Part shown: in pieces, positions 1 through 10,774 of the stretch
Numbering within the stretch: the stretch's first letter is position 1
Layout of the letters: each line of letters begins with the position of its first letter
Origin: Oegoconia quadripuncta
Lineage: Eukaryota; Arthropoda; Insecta; Lepidoptera; Autostichidae
Direction: 5' to 3'
DNA: 64,000 nt
Assembly: GCA_949316235.1 (NCBI GenBank)
Contig: OX438748.1
Span: 4,405,001 to 4,469,000, forward strand
The notes under the pieces: generated by a model
Databases searched by the model: none
What the model saw: only the letters and a program-made list of their open reading frames with translations
What the model was told of the DNA's origin: nothing
Position numbers and translations under genes: made by a program

Positions 1-1229
1 GTAGATGATAGTAGATATTCAAAAAACTGGACGAGTGCGACTCTGACTCCATGTATTTTTCAAAATTAAAGTTTGTAATCGCAAAAATTTATTTTTGTGT
101 ATGTGATATTGACTTACTTCTTCTAGGGGTTCTTTCGTTTACTTGTGCAGTGAGACCTAACTTCTTGCCAAATTTATGATTCGGTCAACGGAGTATCCTG
201 AAGGTATGAAGAAATCCGTTCAAGAAAGAAGGTCACTGATAAATCCCAGCAGATTAGTAAGTTTAAGTGGCGATGGCAGTGGCGATGGGAAAAATCGTTA
301 GAGCATTAAAGTTTTGAAGGGGAGACCATACACCGGCAAGCGCAACATAGAATCTCCATCTACATGGTGTACAGATGACCTAATATCACGGGATATCTCT
401 GGCAGATCGCTTCCAACCGGTCACTCTAGAAATCGATCTATGGTCACCAGTGAACGTCATGTGACTGATATGAAGATAAATCTGACAGAGTTAAATTGAC
501 TTCACTTCGGAATACCGTTTCAGAGTCCTCCTAGGCACAGGTTTGTTTGGTTTGATCCAGCTGTGTATGTTTTGGATTTCAAAAAATCATATATCTACCA
601 GTCACTGATATGTGAATATGATAAGATTCTGCCGCCCTGTGTTACTTTTTAGCATGGTTGATCCAGCGGTTTGATGAAGATAGACAGTCTTCTTAGTCTG
701 TGGCTTTAAATGAGCATATTTACACCTTTTGTTCAATCTGCCCAGCTTTTCCGAAATCTTGAAAATTGCAACAATGAAAAGGACTTATCCGTGGGTTCAG
801 GGGTAATTTATGTAATCCCTAACGATATACCACGGATAATTTATTGAGCAAAGTGAAATAGCTGCAGGAATGAGTATGATGATAGTCAACCGTACTGCCC
901 AAACTATGGCCCAGCTAATATTTCTATGCTAAATTACTAGTGTGTAGTTAGATATAGTGCTTATCACAATAGTGATAAATCTTTATTTAGGTTATTTGGT
1001 GGTAATATTGATTGATATAATAATTTTGTAAAATTCACTTGGTATGTAGTAATTTCATTGGAATTATGTTGGTATTGACACCCAACAAGTAAGTCGAAAT
1101 GTTTCACATTCAAAATTTAGTGTATTGTTGGAGTAGAGGTGGTTTGGGGCTGCAGTGACATCACTTTGTAAGAGTTCAATCCCAAAAAGAAAACTAATCT
1201 CTATAGGATCGCTTCGTTGTTTGTCTGTT
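1..1229. other. Non-coding stretch, nothing recognised
   Basis: AT-rich sequence with frequent stops in every frame. I see no repeat copy shared with the rest of the window and no plausible exon. Confidence 0.5.
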
Positions 1230-1235
1230 TGTGTG

Positions 1236-1430
1236 TCACACATTTAACTCTTCTTTAATTAGTCTGTAGCCCAAGGTAGCATTAGAGTCACGTAGGGCAC
1301 CGTCTACCTTCAATAGACGCCGTGCATAGTACCACTGTTGATTCTGGCTTACAGGAGTTGCAGTGGGTATAGAGGTGGGTAATCCCGTCGTGTCAAGACC
1401 TTTTTTCGCAGGAACGCGTGAAGGTATCAA
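1236..1430 (-). pseudogene. Coding-like relic of unknown family
   Basis: A 64-codon open stretch whose C-terminal half (WYYARRLLKVDGALR, then GYRLIKEELNV) is mixed and charged like a real protein, not like translated AT-rich spacer. It is followed by a stop and then a run rich in ACA and CAAACA, as often lies behind element 3' ends. I do not recognise the family. It has no partner domain nearby and is probably a transposon remnant. It could also be a chance open frame. Confidence 0.25.
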
Positions 1431-1680
1431 GTTGAAATTATTATCAAATACTCCGGACCCTTGAAGCTGTGAAAAATCCAGCTTCTAAGTCAACGCAAGC
1501 AAAACCATTTATGACATAAATTTTGACATTCAACAAATCAAAATCTAACCTCGTAGTAGAACGTCGAGCATGTTCCTCCATTGCTCACTGCGTGACCTTG
1601 AGCTTTCTTATGAGAGCCACCGTGGGAACATGTTGACATGATAAATCCTTTCACAGACTACTCTTTAGAAAAAGTCGTAA

Positions 1681-1767
1681 CATTTTTTTATGCACAACGG
1701 ACCAGCACTTTACCCCAATCACACCCGATGCCAAGTGAAGATGAGGCCGAAGGTGGAACTAACTAAC
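1681..1767 (-). mobile_element. SINE A, old 3' fragment
   Basis: Starts with a T run (the A tail on the minus strand) and TATGCACAACGG, then diverged versions of the SINE A 3' body (CAATCACACC, AGTGAAGATGAGG, CGAAGGTGGA). It is more diverged than the copies further right, so it looks old. Confidence 0.6.
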
Positions 1768-2029
1768 CCATTACTATTCATTCAACGTGTTTCACTCAAC
1801 TATTCAGCAGTTGACCTACTTACTATCCCGTTATCTATGTCGAAGGGACCTCTCGCAAGCCAATTACGGGCACGCGACTCACCATTTGCGTTAATCCGAG
1901 TGATTAACCTTTTTGGTACCGGCTAATGGTGATTTTTTGCCAGCTGACTGTCAGTCTAAACGGGTGTATACCTATTTCGGCTTTTTAAAACCTTCGACAT
2001 GTGAATGCGAGAATGGTAACAATATTTTT

Positions 2030-2135
2030 CTCACTCCTGGCGTTATCGTTTTTGCTACTCGTTATCGGTTAGCGAAGTCAAGCAATGTTTAGCACGGTCA
2101 GTTGTTGGATGGGTGACTACTGGTGGCATTTTAAA
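2030..2135 (+). mobile_element. 5S-rRNA-like SINE relic
   Basis: Contains GCGAAGTCAAGCAATGT, GCACGGTCAGT and TTGGATGGGTGAC in the order and spacing of the 3' half of 5S rRNA (insect 5S has AAATTAAGCAGCGTC, GCGCGGTTAGTAC, then TAGATGGGGGACC). It continues into ACTGGTGGCATTTTAAAACGAG, which also follows the 5S-like block in the other copies. This suggests a SINE with a 5S-derived promoter region (SINE3 type), not a 5S gene: the 5' third of 5S is absent and the match is partial. Confidence 0.5.
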
Positions 2136-2139
2136 ACGA

Positions 2140-3965
2140 GTTTTTCGGAGGATATATTAATAGATTTCAATTGAAGGCCGTAGTTCAGTCAGGTGGCCAC
2201 TAGTCTGATTATAGCAAATATCAATTCATTCCTACGAAATATTTTTATTCCCAGATTATGTAAAAGTGTCCCAAAATAAAATTGATCATATTAATGTCGC
2301 TTTGTATACGAAATTCAAGCATAATACAACCTTAATTTATCCCTGGAGTATAAGGTTCATTCTCAAAATAATAGATCTGTCCCTAAATGTTAAGAAAAGG
2401 TGGATTCGTCGCCAAATAAATCAGTTATCACATTATGCGAAGTGCCAAGACAGAAAGCGTGCCAAATATTTTTTAAATATAATGTAATTCAATATATGTA
2501 TTTTTCGCCCTTATTTTTCCTATTTACTTATTTGATTAGTGATGAATTAATCGTACCCATTATACAATAGGGCTGCCTTGTTGCCATGTGGATTGATGTG
2601 ATTGAGTTGATTGATTTTAAGGTTGCATTGTAGTAGTATTCTTCTACCTACTCTCCAGACAATAGTCTGTTTCTAGGGGTGTCTGCCGCTATCTGTTGAG
2701 ACAAATAGGTCATTAGGGTATAGGGTACAAGTGTAAAAATAATAATTACACAGGTAAGATGGGAGCGCCCGATCCGCGTTGATAGTATTTCATTTGGCGC
2801 CAAGATGTAGAGATTTTGACCACGAACACGCACCATAGAGCTAGACATGAGAGAAGCACGGTTTATCAAGTCCACCTCTGCTATCTGCAATGTTTACTCT
2901 GCCGCTTTTTTCGTGGTAGCCTTTTGATTATAGTTTGTAATCCTTGACGCCTGAGTCTGTTCAGGTGTTCCGTTGTTCTGCTTGTTCTCTCAACCGAAGG
3001 CGAGTTAGATCAGACGTTTCAGGGTGAAGCACTACTCCCATGCTGAGGCTGTAGAGGATGTCCAGAAGTAGGCCACAGTATAAAGAAAATGAAAATAAGT
3101 CGGCGGAAAACTTGTAAATCGTTGTCAGTGACAACTTTTATTTTTAAGGGTGTCACATATATAAATAAGTTGATGAAATACTTTATACTGTATATACGTT
3201 TATACGTAATATATATTTATACTTTTATACTGAATAAAATTGAATAGAAACAAAAATAACAGAAAAGTATACATCCAATCTTTTTAAGGGCAAATTACGA
3301 ACTGACTAAACAAAAAGCTACACTGAAAGACAGAGAGAGAAAGAGAACAGGCAGAGTTCAAATTTTGAATTTAAAATATGACTTAACCGAAAAAGAAACA
3401 AACAAGGAGAATACTGCAAAAAGAGAACCAACGAGTCGCATGGCGTCTCGTTACAAGGGACTATCTATCAATCATCTGAGCAGACTTTTCCAAGGCACTG
3501 ATTTCTTTAATTTGATTAGGTATTTTGTTAAATTTTTTAACAATATTTATCACCTATATTTATTTATAAAGATTTTGATTATAATATACGTCATCTCTAT
3601 ATCCTTCATCTCAGCACTCCAGTTGACGTGTAGTGGTCTGGGAGCGTGCCGCGGTCGCGAGTCAATCTGCGCGTAATCCTCAAAACCGACGCAATTTAAT
3701 ATTGGGTGTGTTGGAGAAGCTAAGTGGACAAACAGTAATTCAAATGGACTGTTAATATTTCTAGTCTTAAACCGCTTAGTTTATTTATTTTTGTGGAGAT
3801 TATAACTGTAGTGTTACTTTCAAATGAAATGCTTGCAATTTTTTTTACCTTACCATAAAACACGTTGCACTATTCACTCTGCAATCTACATGAAATTGTA
3901 ATAATGTCACAATTATTGTTTTTGAAAAGTGCAGTTTGTGGTATAAATATTTAACTTTGTGATTC
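2140..3965. other. Non-coding stretch, nothing recognised
   Basis: Mostly AT-rich. Short open frames near 2266 and 3365 are low-complexity translations without domain character. No shared repeat was found. Confidence 0.45.
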
Positions 3966-3969
3966 ACAC

Positions 3970-4180
3970 CTGATTGATCCGAGGGTCTCATCATCATCCT
4001 CATATCTGTCGCACGATGTCCACTGCTGAGCTTAGGCCTCCTTTCATAGCTTTCCAGGGCGACCGGTAGGAGTGGCCTACATCCAGCAACTCTCCACCTA
4101 CGCCGGCGAATGCCTACTTACTGAGATACTCGCTTAAGGTCTTCGAGCATAGTGGTGAGGCCGAGCGCTTTATATAATTA
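3970..4180 (+). repeat. Repeat M, dispersed copy next to the Copia element
   Basis: Contains GATGTCCACTGCTGAGC, then TAGGCCTCC and CTTTCCAGGGCGACC. The phrase 'GTCCACTGCTGAA..TAGGCCT' is a widespread lepidopteran interspersed repeat, and a second copy lies near 63685. It abuts the 3' end of the Copia ORF, so the Copia element is cut off here. Confidence 0.5.
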
Positions 4181-4190
4181 ACGTCACGTT

Positions 4191-5051
4191 TTATAAATCT
4201 TGTGTGTAGTCGCATTCTGTTGAATTGTTAGACGTTAGAATAATGTCTGGATACTTTTCTAGTTCTTCATTTGTTTCTTTGGTTGAAAAAACATTTTCAA
4301 AGAACACTACGTCACGACCTTTCACAACCTTTCTAATATTGGTCGGATCTCGAAATCTATAATTAGTATTGCAATCAGTATAGCCAACAAAAATATATTG
4401 TCTAGCTTTCGCATCTAGTTTGTTGCGGTCACAAGACGGAATGTAGACATATGCTCTACACCCAAAAACTTTTAAATGACTTACATCAGGCACCCTACCG
4501 TACCATCTCTCATAAGGAGTAAAGTTAGCTAACGCTCGATGTGGGCATCTATTTTTTAGATAAACCGCAGTTCGGGCTGCCTCTTCCCAAAACGACTTAG
4601 GTAAAAAGGACTCTTGTAACATACAACGTGCTTTTTCAATCACTGACCGTATGGTACGCTCGGCAACTCCATTTTGCTCCGGACAGTACTTTACTGTTGT
4701 CTGATGCTGAATGCCTTGTGATTTCAAGTAGGATAGAAAATTATCATTTACATACTCTGTACCATTGGTATGTAAAAGATAATTTTCTAAGGACAAGCAG
4801 ATTTTAGTCAGCGCCTTTAAATCTTTTTGTTCCCTTACTGCGTTCGGCGTTGAATCTCCTTCTGGATAACCGATAACGCTATACCATAATTCTTCGTGCA
4901 ACAGGTACATTCTCATTTTGAACTTCCACTGGGCGTAGCCGTCTTTACTTATTAACGGCCGGACAGCCATCAAATTACTTGATCCAGAAAAATAGTGTGA
5001 AGTCGAGGCATCACCAGCACAATCACGTTCTCTATTATTTTTCGAACTCAT
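4191..5051 (-). pseudogene. Copia-type LTR retrotransposon ORF, Gag N-terminus fused to integrase by deletion
   Basis: A 286-residue frame. Residues 1 to about 88 resemble the N-terminal Gag region of insect Copia elements (YAQWKFKMRMYLL). From about residue 90 onward it is the C-terminal half of a Copia integrase core: NGTEYVND, CPEQNGVAERT, then FWEEAARTAVYLKNRCP, PYERWYGRVPDVSHLKVFGC and YIFVGY. A full Copia polyprotein runs to about 1400 residues. Here the rest of Gag, the protease, the integrase N-terminus, the reverse transcriptase and RNase H are missing. The Gag-to-integrase join is in frame. The catalytic Asp normally before NGTE is not present (the sequence reads LHTNGTEY), while the Glu in VAER remains. 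The start is the first ATG after the primer-binding site. It is non-functional for transposition. Whether the open frame is expressed is unknown. Confidence 0.9.
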
Positions 5052-5093
5052 TATTTTTACTATTAACTTTACCTATTACCTACAGGGCTTTTT

Positions 5094-5108
5094 ACTGGGC
5101 CCATAACC
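5094..5108 (-). promoter_or_regulatory. Copia primer-binding site
   Basis: On the minus strand this reads GGTTATGGGCCCAGT, two bases after the LTR end. Insect Copia elements are known to prime from an internal half-molecule of initiator tRNA-Met, and this sequence fits that type. It fixes the LTR boundary and the strand of the element. Confidence 0.75.
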
Positions 5109-5110
5109 GA

Positions 5111-5300
5111 TGTTGTAAACTGTGTAGACAATAGGCGAGCAAAAAATAATAAAGCTTAAAGAATTCACATGAGACCAACCATCTTTTATTATACTGAAAA
5201 AGACAGACAGATACAGTCAACGTCAATAATATAGAAAGACATTCCAATTTTAAATCGTTCCATAAAGTATAAAACAGCCAGTGACGACTACAATTCAACA
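5111..5300 (-). mobile_element. Copia 5' LTR
   Basis: 190 bp that on the minus strand begins TGTTGAATTG and ends TTTACAACA, the TG..CA ends expected of an LTR. It carries a TATA-like TTTTATACTTTATGG and an AATAAA signal. Only this LTR is seen. No matching 3' LTR lies below 4190, where repeat M takes over. The size is close to the short LTRs of known insect Copia elements. Confidence 0.75.
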
Positions 5301-5380
5301 CATTCGCTATTCGTTTTCGATTAGCAAAGTTCAGCAATATCTGTCGCGATCGATCTCTGGCTGTGTGATCACTAGCGGTG
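5301..5380 (+). mobile_element. Possible 5S-rRNA-like SINE fragment
   Basis: CGATTAGCAAAGTTCAGCAAT, a GTCGCGATC block and GTGTGATCACTAGCGG follow the same order as the 5S-like SINE copies, with many changes. The Copia LTR ends exactly at its left edge, so Copia may have inserted into it. Weak match. Confidence 0.3.
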
Positions 5381-6060
5381 TTTGTGATATAGTCGTTAGC
5401 TACAAATCGGTTGAGCCGTTTTCAAATTAATAAAAAAAAATCTCTAGCTCCGGGGAGTTTCTAATTATAATTTTATAAATACTTGTATAATCGATCTAAC
5501 TAGCGTAGAGTATGACGAGGTATTCATACCATAGTATTTCTTCAGTTGTGCGATGGTAGTTATTATAAACTTGTGATACTCACAATATGTGCACTGTGAC
5601 TGTTTGTCGCAATGGTGAACAAGATTTAGGAAAACTCGCGTTTAGTGGGCGTTGCCGACACTCGAGGCAGGAATAGAATTAGTTAGTTGTTAATAAGATG
5701 TTCGACAAAGCTTCCGAACGCCTCCATTGACACGTAAGAGAATGCCACGGACCATTGTTACTTGACGAAAGTTTTGAGATTGTTCAGAAATTAATTCCAC
5801 TTTGATATACCTATATTTAATGTACTGTGTAGTTCTCATATAAGGTTTCAAAATACTCGTTAACTTTTGCTGTTTGTGTGGGAAGGATAAAAACATCGCC
5901 GCTCTTAGTAAATCACGCTCCGGAAAATAAAGCGCTGAGTGGGAGAGGCTTATGTTACTTAGCAGTGGGTTTATACCTCTGATTGACATCAAAAAGTAAC
6001 ATTTATATGTCACTTTGAGTACACCATCATACATACACTAAATAAAATTACCTTACATTA
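5381..6060. other. Non-coding stretch, nothing recognised
   Basis: The 114-codon minus frame at 5690-6034 has no domain character that I recognise. No repeat shared with other parts of the window. Confidence 0.4.
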
Positions 6061-6061
6061 T

Positions 6062-6335
6062 GTTTTTTTTTTATATGAGAGGGCGGCAAACGAGCATACG
6101 GGTCACCTGATGGAAAGCAATCACCCATGGACACCCGCAACACCAAAAGGGTCACAGATGCGTTGTAGGCCTTTGAGGAAGGTGTATAGGCTCGTTTCTT
6201 AAAGGTTCCAATGTCGTACTCGTTCGGGAATACCGCTGCTGGAAGTCCGTTCCACAGGGTGGTCGTACGTGGTAAGAAGTTTCTTGAGAAACGTACAGTG
6301 GTAGACTTCCACTCATCCAGGTGTTGAATATGTTT
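6062..6335 (-). pseudogene. Jockey-like LINE, reverse transcriptase C-terminus and 3' end
   Basis: Starts with a T run (minus-strand A tail). The minus frame contains TVRFSRNFLPRTTTLWNGLP and AAVFPNEYDIGTFKKRAY, the typical end of Jockey-clade reverse transcriptase ORFs in insects (R-T-x-x-L-W-N-x-L-P, then F-P and F-K). It runs on into NASVTLLVLRVSMGDCFPSG, a 3'-end translation often seen in Lepidoptera. Only the last 90 or so codons remain, a usual 5'-truncated LINE copy. Confidence 0.75.
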
Positions 6336-6869
6336 CACAATTAATGTGAGACATATGCAACATAAAGACACGGTATTAATCCCAAATAGAGTGGTATGGA
6401 ATATCAAGTACCTACCAACGTACACACGGTATCTACTTACATGACGTCACTGGCGATGCAGTTCAAATGCATAGCCCAATCAATCGGGTGCCGTCCCCCC
6501 GTTCGGTTGTTATTTATTACATATCGGGATTATAATCTATTAATTAATCGCTTTTCTATAACAATATACAGAAAATAACTTCATATAACCAGCACTACTA
6601 GCATGTAGTCCAGAGGATACACTTTTAATTTCCTATAATCTTAAAGTTCCATTATAGTATCTTATTTAGCAGTGACCATTCGATCACTGCTAAATTGCAG
6701 AGCCTCGAACATGGTCGCAAGGTCGCCTGTCTCTCCGTCTTTTAAAGGATGTACTTCGGTGAGTGTGGGTTGGAAATACACAATGTTATTCCATCATCGC
6801 CATTTCATCTTCGGTCTACTAGGCGCGGGGAGGGATTCCACCCGTATGTAGTTAACATACCGAACATTC
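6336..6869. other. Non-coding stretch, nothing recognised
   Basis: No coding or repeat signal beyond short AT-rich frames. Confidence 0.4.
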
Positions 6870-7085
6870 GCACTAAGCGGTTTGATTCTTCATTCATAAT
6901 GCGAACAGCCAAGTCATAGAACTCCCTTCCGGCGACAGTCTTTCCTGAATCCTACAACCTTGGGATCTTCAAGAGCAGGGTGAACAGGCATCTACTGAGA
7001 TCGCGTGCTTCATCTTCGGCCACATCGTTACTTCCCATCAGGTGAGATTGTGGTTAAATGCGTATCCAGTTACCCATAAAAAAAA
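6870..7085 (+). pseudogene. Jockey-like LINE, reverse transcriptase C-terminus
   Basis: One plus frame reads SLPATVFPESYNLGIFKSRV then NRHLLRSRASSSATSLLPIR, the same C-terminal plan as the relic at 6062 but a different subfamily. Stops interrupt it (before NSLPA and after LLPIR). Related ends lie at 8279, 12052 (minus) and 47860, so this subfamily has at least four copies here. Confidence 0.7.
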
Positions 7086-7734
7086 AGTTTCAGATATTTC
7101 ACCCCTCGGTAATACTCGTAAAATAAAAATGTCTTCTAACAATTCTGTTGCTTGCTTTAGGTATATAATGCGTATATTTACTGGACTAATGATAATAATA
7201 TTTGTCCTGCTCATTCGCTTGGACGAAATATACAACTATTCCACTCTCACGACTACGTTACGCGGGACAAACGATGTCATGTTACAGGATGTTACACAAC
7301 ACTTGTGCCTGAAGAGAAGGGATAGTCCTATAGTTTTTTCAAAATTTTCCAAAAATACTTTGTAAGACTGATATGAATGCCTTTGTTTATTTTATACGAA
7401 ACAATTCTCCTACTCAGCGTTTACAACTAAGTGAGGTCTGTTAGATCGTCCCGCACGCAAACTATTCGTGGCAGCGGGGGGTCCAGTGATTAATTTCTTT
7501 ATTTAACGGCAACTCTGTTGGTATTGGCCCTTTCTATTGAGTCAAAACATTAGTATATTAAGTATGTACTCGAATATCTATATGTATTGTTGTAGCATTT
7601 TTAAGCTCCATTGGCTAAAATTATGAGATGATAATAAATATGAGAGAACTTATGATATAAGTCCACCATTGTACTTAATTTAAAGTCAAATTTAGTTAAG
7701 TTATGTTAATTTTATGAAGTAGTATAACAAAAAG
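7086..7734. other. Non-coding stretch, nothing recognised
   Basis: The two opposite open frames at 7038-7365 overlap and neither looks like a known protein. AT-rich. Confidence 0.4.
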
Positions 7735-7945
7735 CCCAAGTGTGGTGGTCAAATATATCCCAAACATTTGAAACAAAATCCACCGATCACTTTACGACAT
7801 TCGTAACTGAACACGTGATAGGGGTGAGCCCATATCGCCGTTAAAAAGTCCAAATTTATAGATCTTTTTGATGGGAAGTCCCTAAGTCGCCTTTTACGAC
7901 GCCCCAGGGAAGAGTTGGTTCTATTCTTTTAGCGTGTTGAAACCA
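7735..7945 (+). repeat. Repeat I copy
   Basis: Shares with 42330-42570 and 51905-52095 the blocks TGGTCA.A.ATATCCCAAACAT, GGGGTGAGCCCAT.TCGCCGTT and the late GACGCCCCAGGGAAGAG / GACACCCATGGGAAGAG motif. No reading frame. Probably a non-autonomous element. Confidence 0.45.
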
Positions 7946-7949
7946 AGCT

Positions 7950-8275
7950 AGGGTCCATCATCTCAGCCCGTAAACATCCCACTGCAGGGATATAGGTCTT
8001 CCCTCGTATAATGAGGGAGTATGGGCCATAGTCGGTGGACTATGGCCAGCGTGGTGACGCTGGCCCAATGCTGCTGGCTTCATATGCCTTAGAATTTTTA
8101 TTTCTCAGGCAAGCAGGTTTCCTGACGACGTTTTTCTTCACCGTTTAAGAGCAGAGCACAGAAGTAGGTAATTAAATTAAATTTAAAAACTCATTGGTAC
8201 ACGGCCTGCCTGGCAATCGAACCCGGACCTCCCAAATTGGGAGATTAGCCGCTGAGCCACTGACGCTCGACTTTT
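7950..8275 (-). mobile_element. SINE D, full-length copy
   Basis: The tRNA-like head is at the right end (minus strand): a TGGCTCAGCGG-type A box and a GGGTTCGAT B box, with a conserved CTCCCAATTTGGGAG hairpin between them. The body carries GGAAACCTGCTTGCC-type and GGCCATAGTC blocks and ends near CTGCAGTGGGATGTTTACGG. The other copy is at 19658. It is RNA-polymerase-III derived and not a tRNA gene, because it continues for 250 bases in a shared body. Confidence 0.8.
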
Positions 8276-8392
8276 AAGCTAGGGTTAATAGGCATTTATT
8301 GGAATCACGTACTTCATCTTTATAAGATGTAGGTACTCTTTCCACTAAGTGAGATTGTGGTCACACATCTTCCGTGAATCATAGAACAAGTT
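8276..8392 (+). pseudogene. Jockey-like LINE 3' end, diverged
   Basis: TTAATAGGCATTTATTGGAATC followed by GTGAGATTGTGGTCACAC matches the 3' end of the LINE at 6870 (GTGAACAGGCATCTACTGAG, GTGAGATTGTGGTTAAA). Too short for domain calls. Confidence 0.5.
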
Positions 8393-8485
8393 TGTGTATT
8401 GTCACTCCCTTTAAGCCAAATAAGCTGGTCAGTAATATTACGGTCAGTAATAGCACAGAATAATTAATAGTACTAAAGGTAGTAA

Positions 8486-8995
8486 TAGTATGGCTGAAAA
8501 CCAGTGTTTCGCTCTTTGAGTGATGTGCCACACTGAGTTAAAAACACCTTAGGGCACATTTAATGGAAAAAAATAATTGGAATTCCAAAGCATTACCTGT
8601 AGTGGAACTTCCTATGCACTTATCTTTTTCCTTTTGTCACATCATTATCATAATTAACTTGTTATCATAATTACTACTCAACCTAGCTGTATCAACAACG
8701 GACACTTTTCACTCACGATTGACCACAAATGTTCACGCAGACGGGAACATGCGCGTACTTTGATGCACTCGTACTTGTAGGGGTTGTAACTGAAAACCAG
8801 TGTTACGCTCTTTAAGTGATGTGCCACACTGAGTTTTAACCCATGTGTGCTACTGCGGCACACACTCGCTCTTTGAATTTTCTATTCTTTACTTTTATAT
8901 GTATGTATATTTCTTTGTAATTATAAAAATTGTGTAGTTGTGTGAACGCAGTGGCGTAAATAAATGCTTTATCTATCTATCTAATATGTCAAACA
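8486..8995 (+). mobile_element. Element N, tandem-monomer retroelement ending in ATCT repeats
   Basis: The block CTGAAAACCAGTGTT, GCTCTTTGAGTGATGTGCC, ACACTGAGTT occurs at 8493 and again at 8790, a period of about 297 bp. The copy ends GTGTGAACGCAGTGGCGTAA, ATAAATGC and then ATCT repeats, like a retroelement tail. A two-monomer relative lies at 36283-37011 on the other strand. No ORF and no tRNA-type B box were found. Confidence 0.6.
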
Positions 8996-9328
8996 TCCAC
9001 CGAAAAAAATATATCCTTTTACGGCAAGAGACTTGTTGGTTGAATGTTTTATTTCGTGCCGGAAATTACAGAGATTTTTGTTTTGTATTTTTTGTTCTCT
9101 CATAACTAAAATTCAGTAGTTTAATTGGTTAAGTCGTTAAAGTAAATTAATTAGGAAAGTTGTAAACAGGTAGTGAAGACTGTAGCAAATTATATTATTG
9201 TCAATTAAAAACATTGTAACAAACATTTTGGTAAAACTAATTATAACTTTTACGTCATTTCAAAATAGTTAATTATCATCATCAATCATAGATAATTTAA
9301 ATATAGATTAATAATCAAATCATTTAAT
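8996..9328. other. AT-rich spacer
   Basis: No repeat or coding signal. Confidence 0.4.
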
Positions 9329-9568
9329 CGCCTCCGTGGCCCAATGTAAACAACATTGGGTTTACGATTCGGAGGTCGCGGGTTCGATCCCCAGCGGGGT
9401 ACATGTTTAAGTATTCGGTTTGGTTGGTGGTAGGGCATTTTAAATGTCTGTCTGGCTAGCTACCACCATCTTATCTAAATCTGCTGCCAAGCAGCAATAT
9501 TAATAGCATTGTTGTGTTCCGGTTGACAGAGATAAGATAGCCAGTCCCCCAAATGTGTTCGGGGTGTC
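9329..9568 (+). mobile_element. SINE A, 3'-truncated copy
   Basis: Head CGCCTCCGTGGCCCAATGTA with an A-box-like TGGCCCAATG, a GGGTTCGATCCCC B box, then the body blocks TTAAATGTC, CTAGCTACCACCATC, GCAGCAAT and TGTTCCGGTTG. It stops after CCCCAAATGTGTTCGGGG, without the usual GTCAGTACGC end and A tail. Confidence 0.85.
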
Positions 9569-9867
9569 TAATTTTTTTGACTGCATACGCTGCAGAGCTG
9601 AGCTTCTTCGCACATTTAAGGATATATTTATGGATATGCCAATTTATGGATATAAATAATGAGGCATACCATTGAGATCCTTCATAGCACCAGCCTTTCC
9701 ACCATACTCGTACTCATGCTACTACTGCTGTTCCTGTGAGTATCGCATAGTTATCTGGAACTCTAGCATCCGCAAACATGCTTTTAGAACTGCAAAAACA
9801 CGGCAGTTGTCTTCGGAATGGTTGAACCGATTTTCATCAATCATGTCTAAAAGCTTACCTTCGACGA

Positions 9868-10140
9868 CGACCTGTTTGGTGTAGTGGTTAGCAACTCTGA
9901 CCACTATACCTAAAGGTGGCGAGTTCGAATCCCGCTAGGGGCATATGTTTGTGCGATGAATACGGACATGTGTACCCGAGTTATGGATGTTTTCATTTAT
10001 AATAGGCATTTATTTACAAAAAAATATGTATTTATGTAGTATATCAACCATCTGGTACCACAACACAGGCCTATAGTTGCTTACAGTGGAACTAGATGGC
10101 GCTGTGTGTATATCTAAGGATATTTATTTATTATTATTTT
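9868..10140 (+). mobile_element. SINE B, full-length copy
   Basis: tRNA-like head CCTGTTTGGTGTAGTGGTTA (A box GGTGTAGTGG), B box GAGTTCGAATCCC, then the body with ACATGTGTACCCGAGTTATG, CAACCATCTGG and GTGGAACTAGATGGCGCTG, ending in ATTTATTTATTATTATTT. Copies at 24508, 26113 (minus), 39423 (minus) and 44321 define the family. Confidence 0.85.
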
Positions 10141-10358
10141 TTTACCTCTAGTTTAATCTTGAATATAAAAAAACCGCACTCAAATCGGATCAGGCATTTT
10201 TGAGATTCCTCCGGACAAAAGCAAATAGAAAAACAACTACACACATCATGCGATACCCGTCGCTTTTAGTCAGGGGTTGAAAAGACGAACTTATATCACG
10301 ATGCATAATAGGGTAAATATGATAATTCATTATAAACCTCCAACCATTCTGATGATGA

Positions 10359-10467
10359 TTTTTTTTATGCACAACGGGTTGGTACTTGGCCTCAATCACA
10401 CCTGATGTTTTGGCTTGATGGCTAGCCAGGCGGACATTTAAAATGCCCTACCACCAACCGAAAATGT
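10359..10467 (-). mobile_element. SINE A, copy with large internal deletion
   Basis: T run, ATGCACAACGGGTTGGTACT, CACACCTGATGTT, then a direct jump to GCTAGCCAGGCGGACATTTA and GCCCTACCACCAACC. About 120 bases of the body and the whole tRNA-like head are missing. Confidence 0.7.
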
Positions 10468-10774
10468 CAATGCTACGGGGGCTGGCAAACTGACGAGGTA
10501 TGATTACTATTGACCCTTGATTATTATTATTCTTTGGAGATACCGTTTCATCAATGTTGGTCGAGAAGCACTACGGTTTGTCCAAAGAACTGCACAAGCA
10601 CTTGAATACAAAGTTGTTAATTGCGTGAGAGAGGAAATAATGATTCCCATTTGTATTCTTACGATTAATGAAAGGGTGTTCCTATGGAGGCGCTTTTAAC
10701 GCTCTATTTTTAGATATAAATTCTCCCCGTTTTAATTTAAAATAACAAGAGACTATGGAGCTGTTTATTAATTA
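10468..10774. other. AT-rich spacer
   Basis: The 60-codon frame at 10517 has no recognisable domain. Confidence 0.4.

Noticed and set aside
2055..2113. Functional 5S rRNA gene
   Set aside because: Only the internal and 3' part resembles 5S, with many changes, and the same body follows in other copies.
2648..2890. 80-codon minus ORF
   Set aside because: No domain or splice context that I can recognise.
9868..9945. tRNA-like sequences with A and B boxes (also at 18072, 19658, 24508, 44321, 55598)
   Set aside because: Each continues into a shared SINE body and recurs as a family, and no standard anticodon arm and acceptor pairing was found. They are SINE heads, not tRNA genes.
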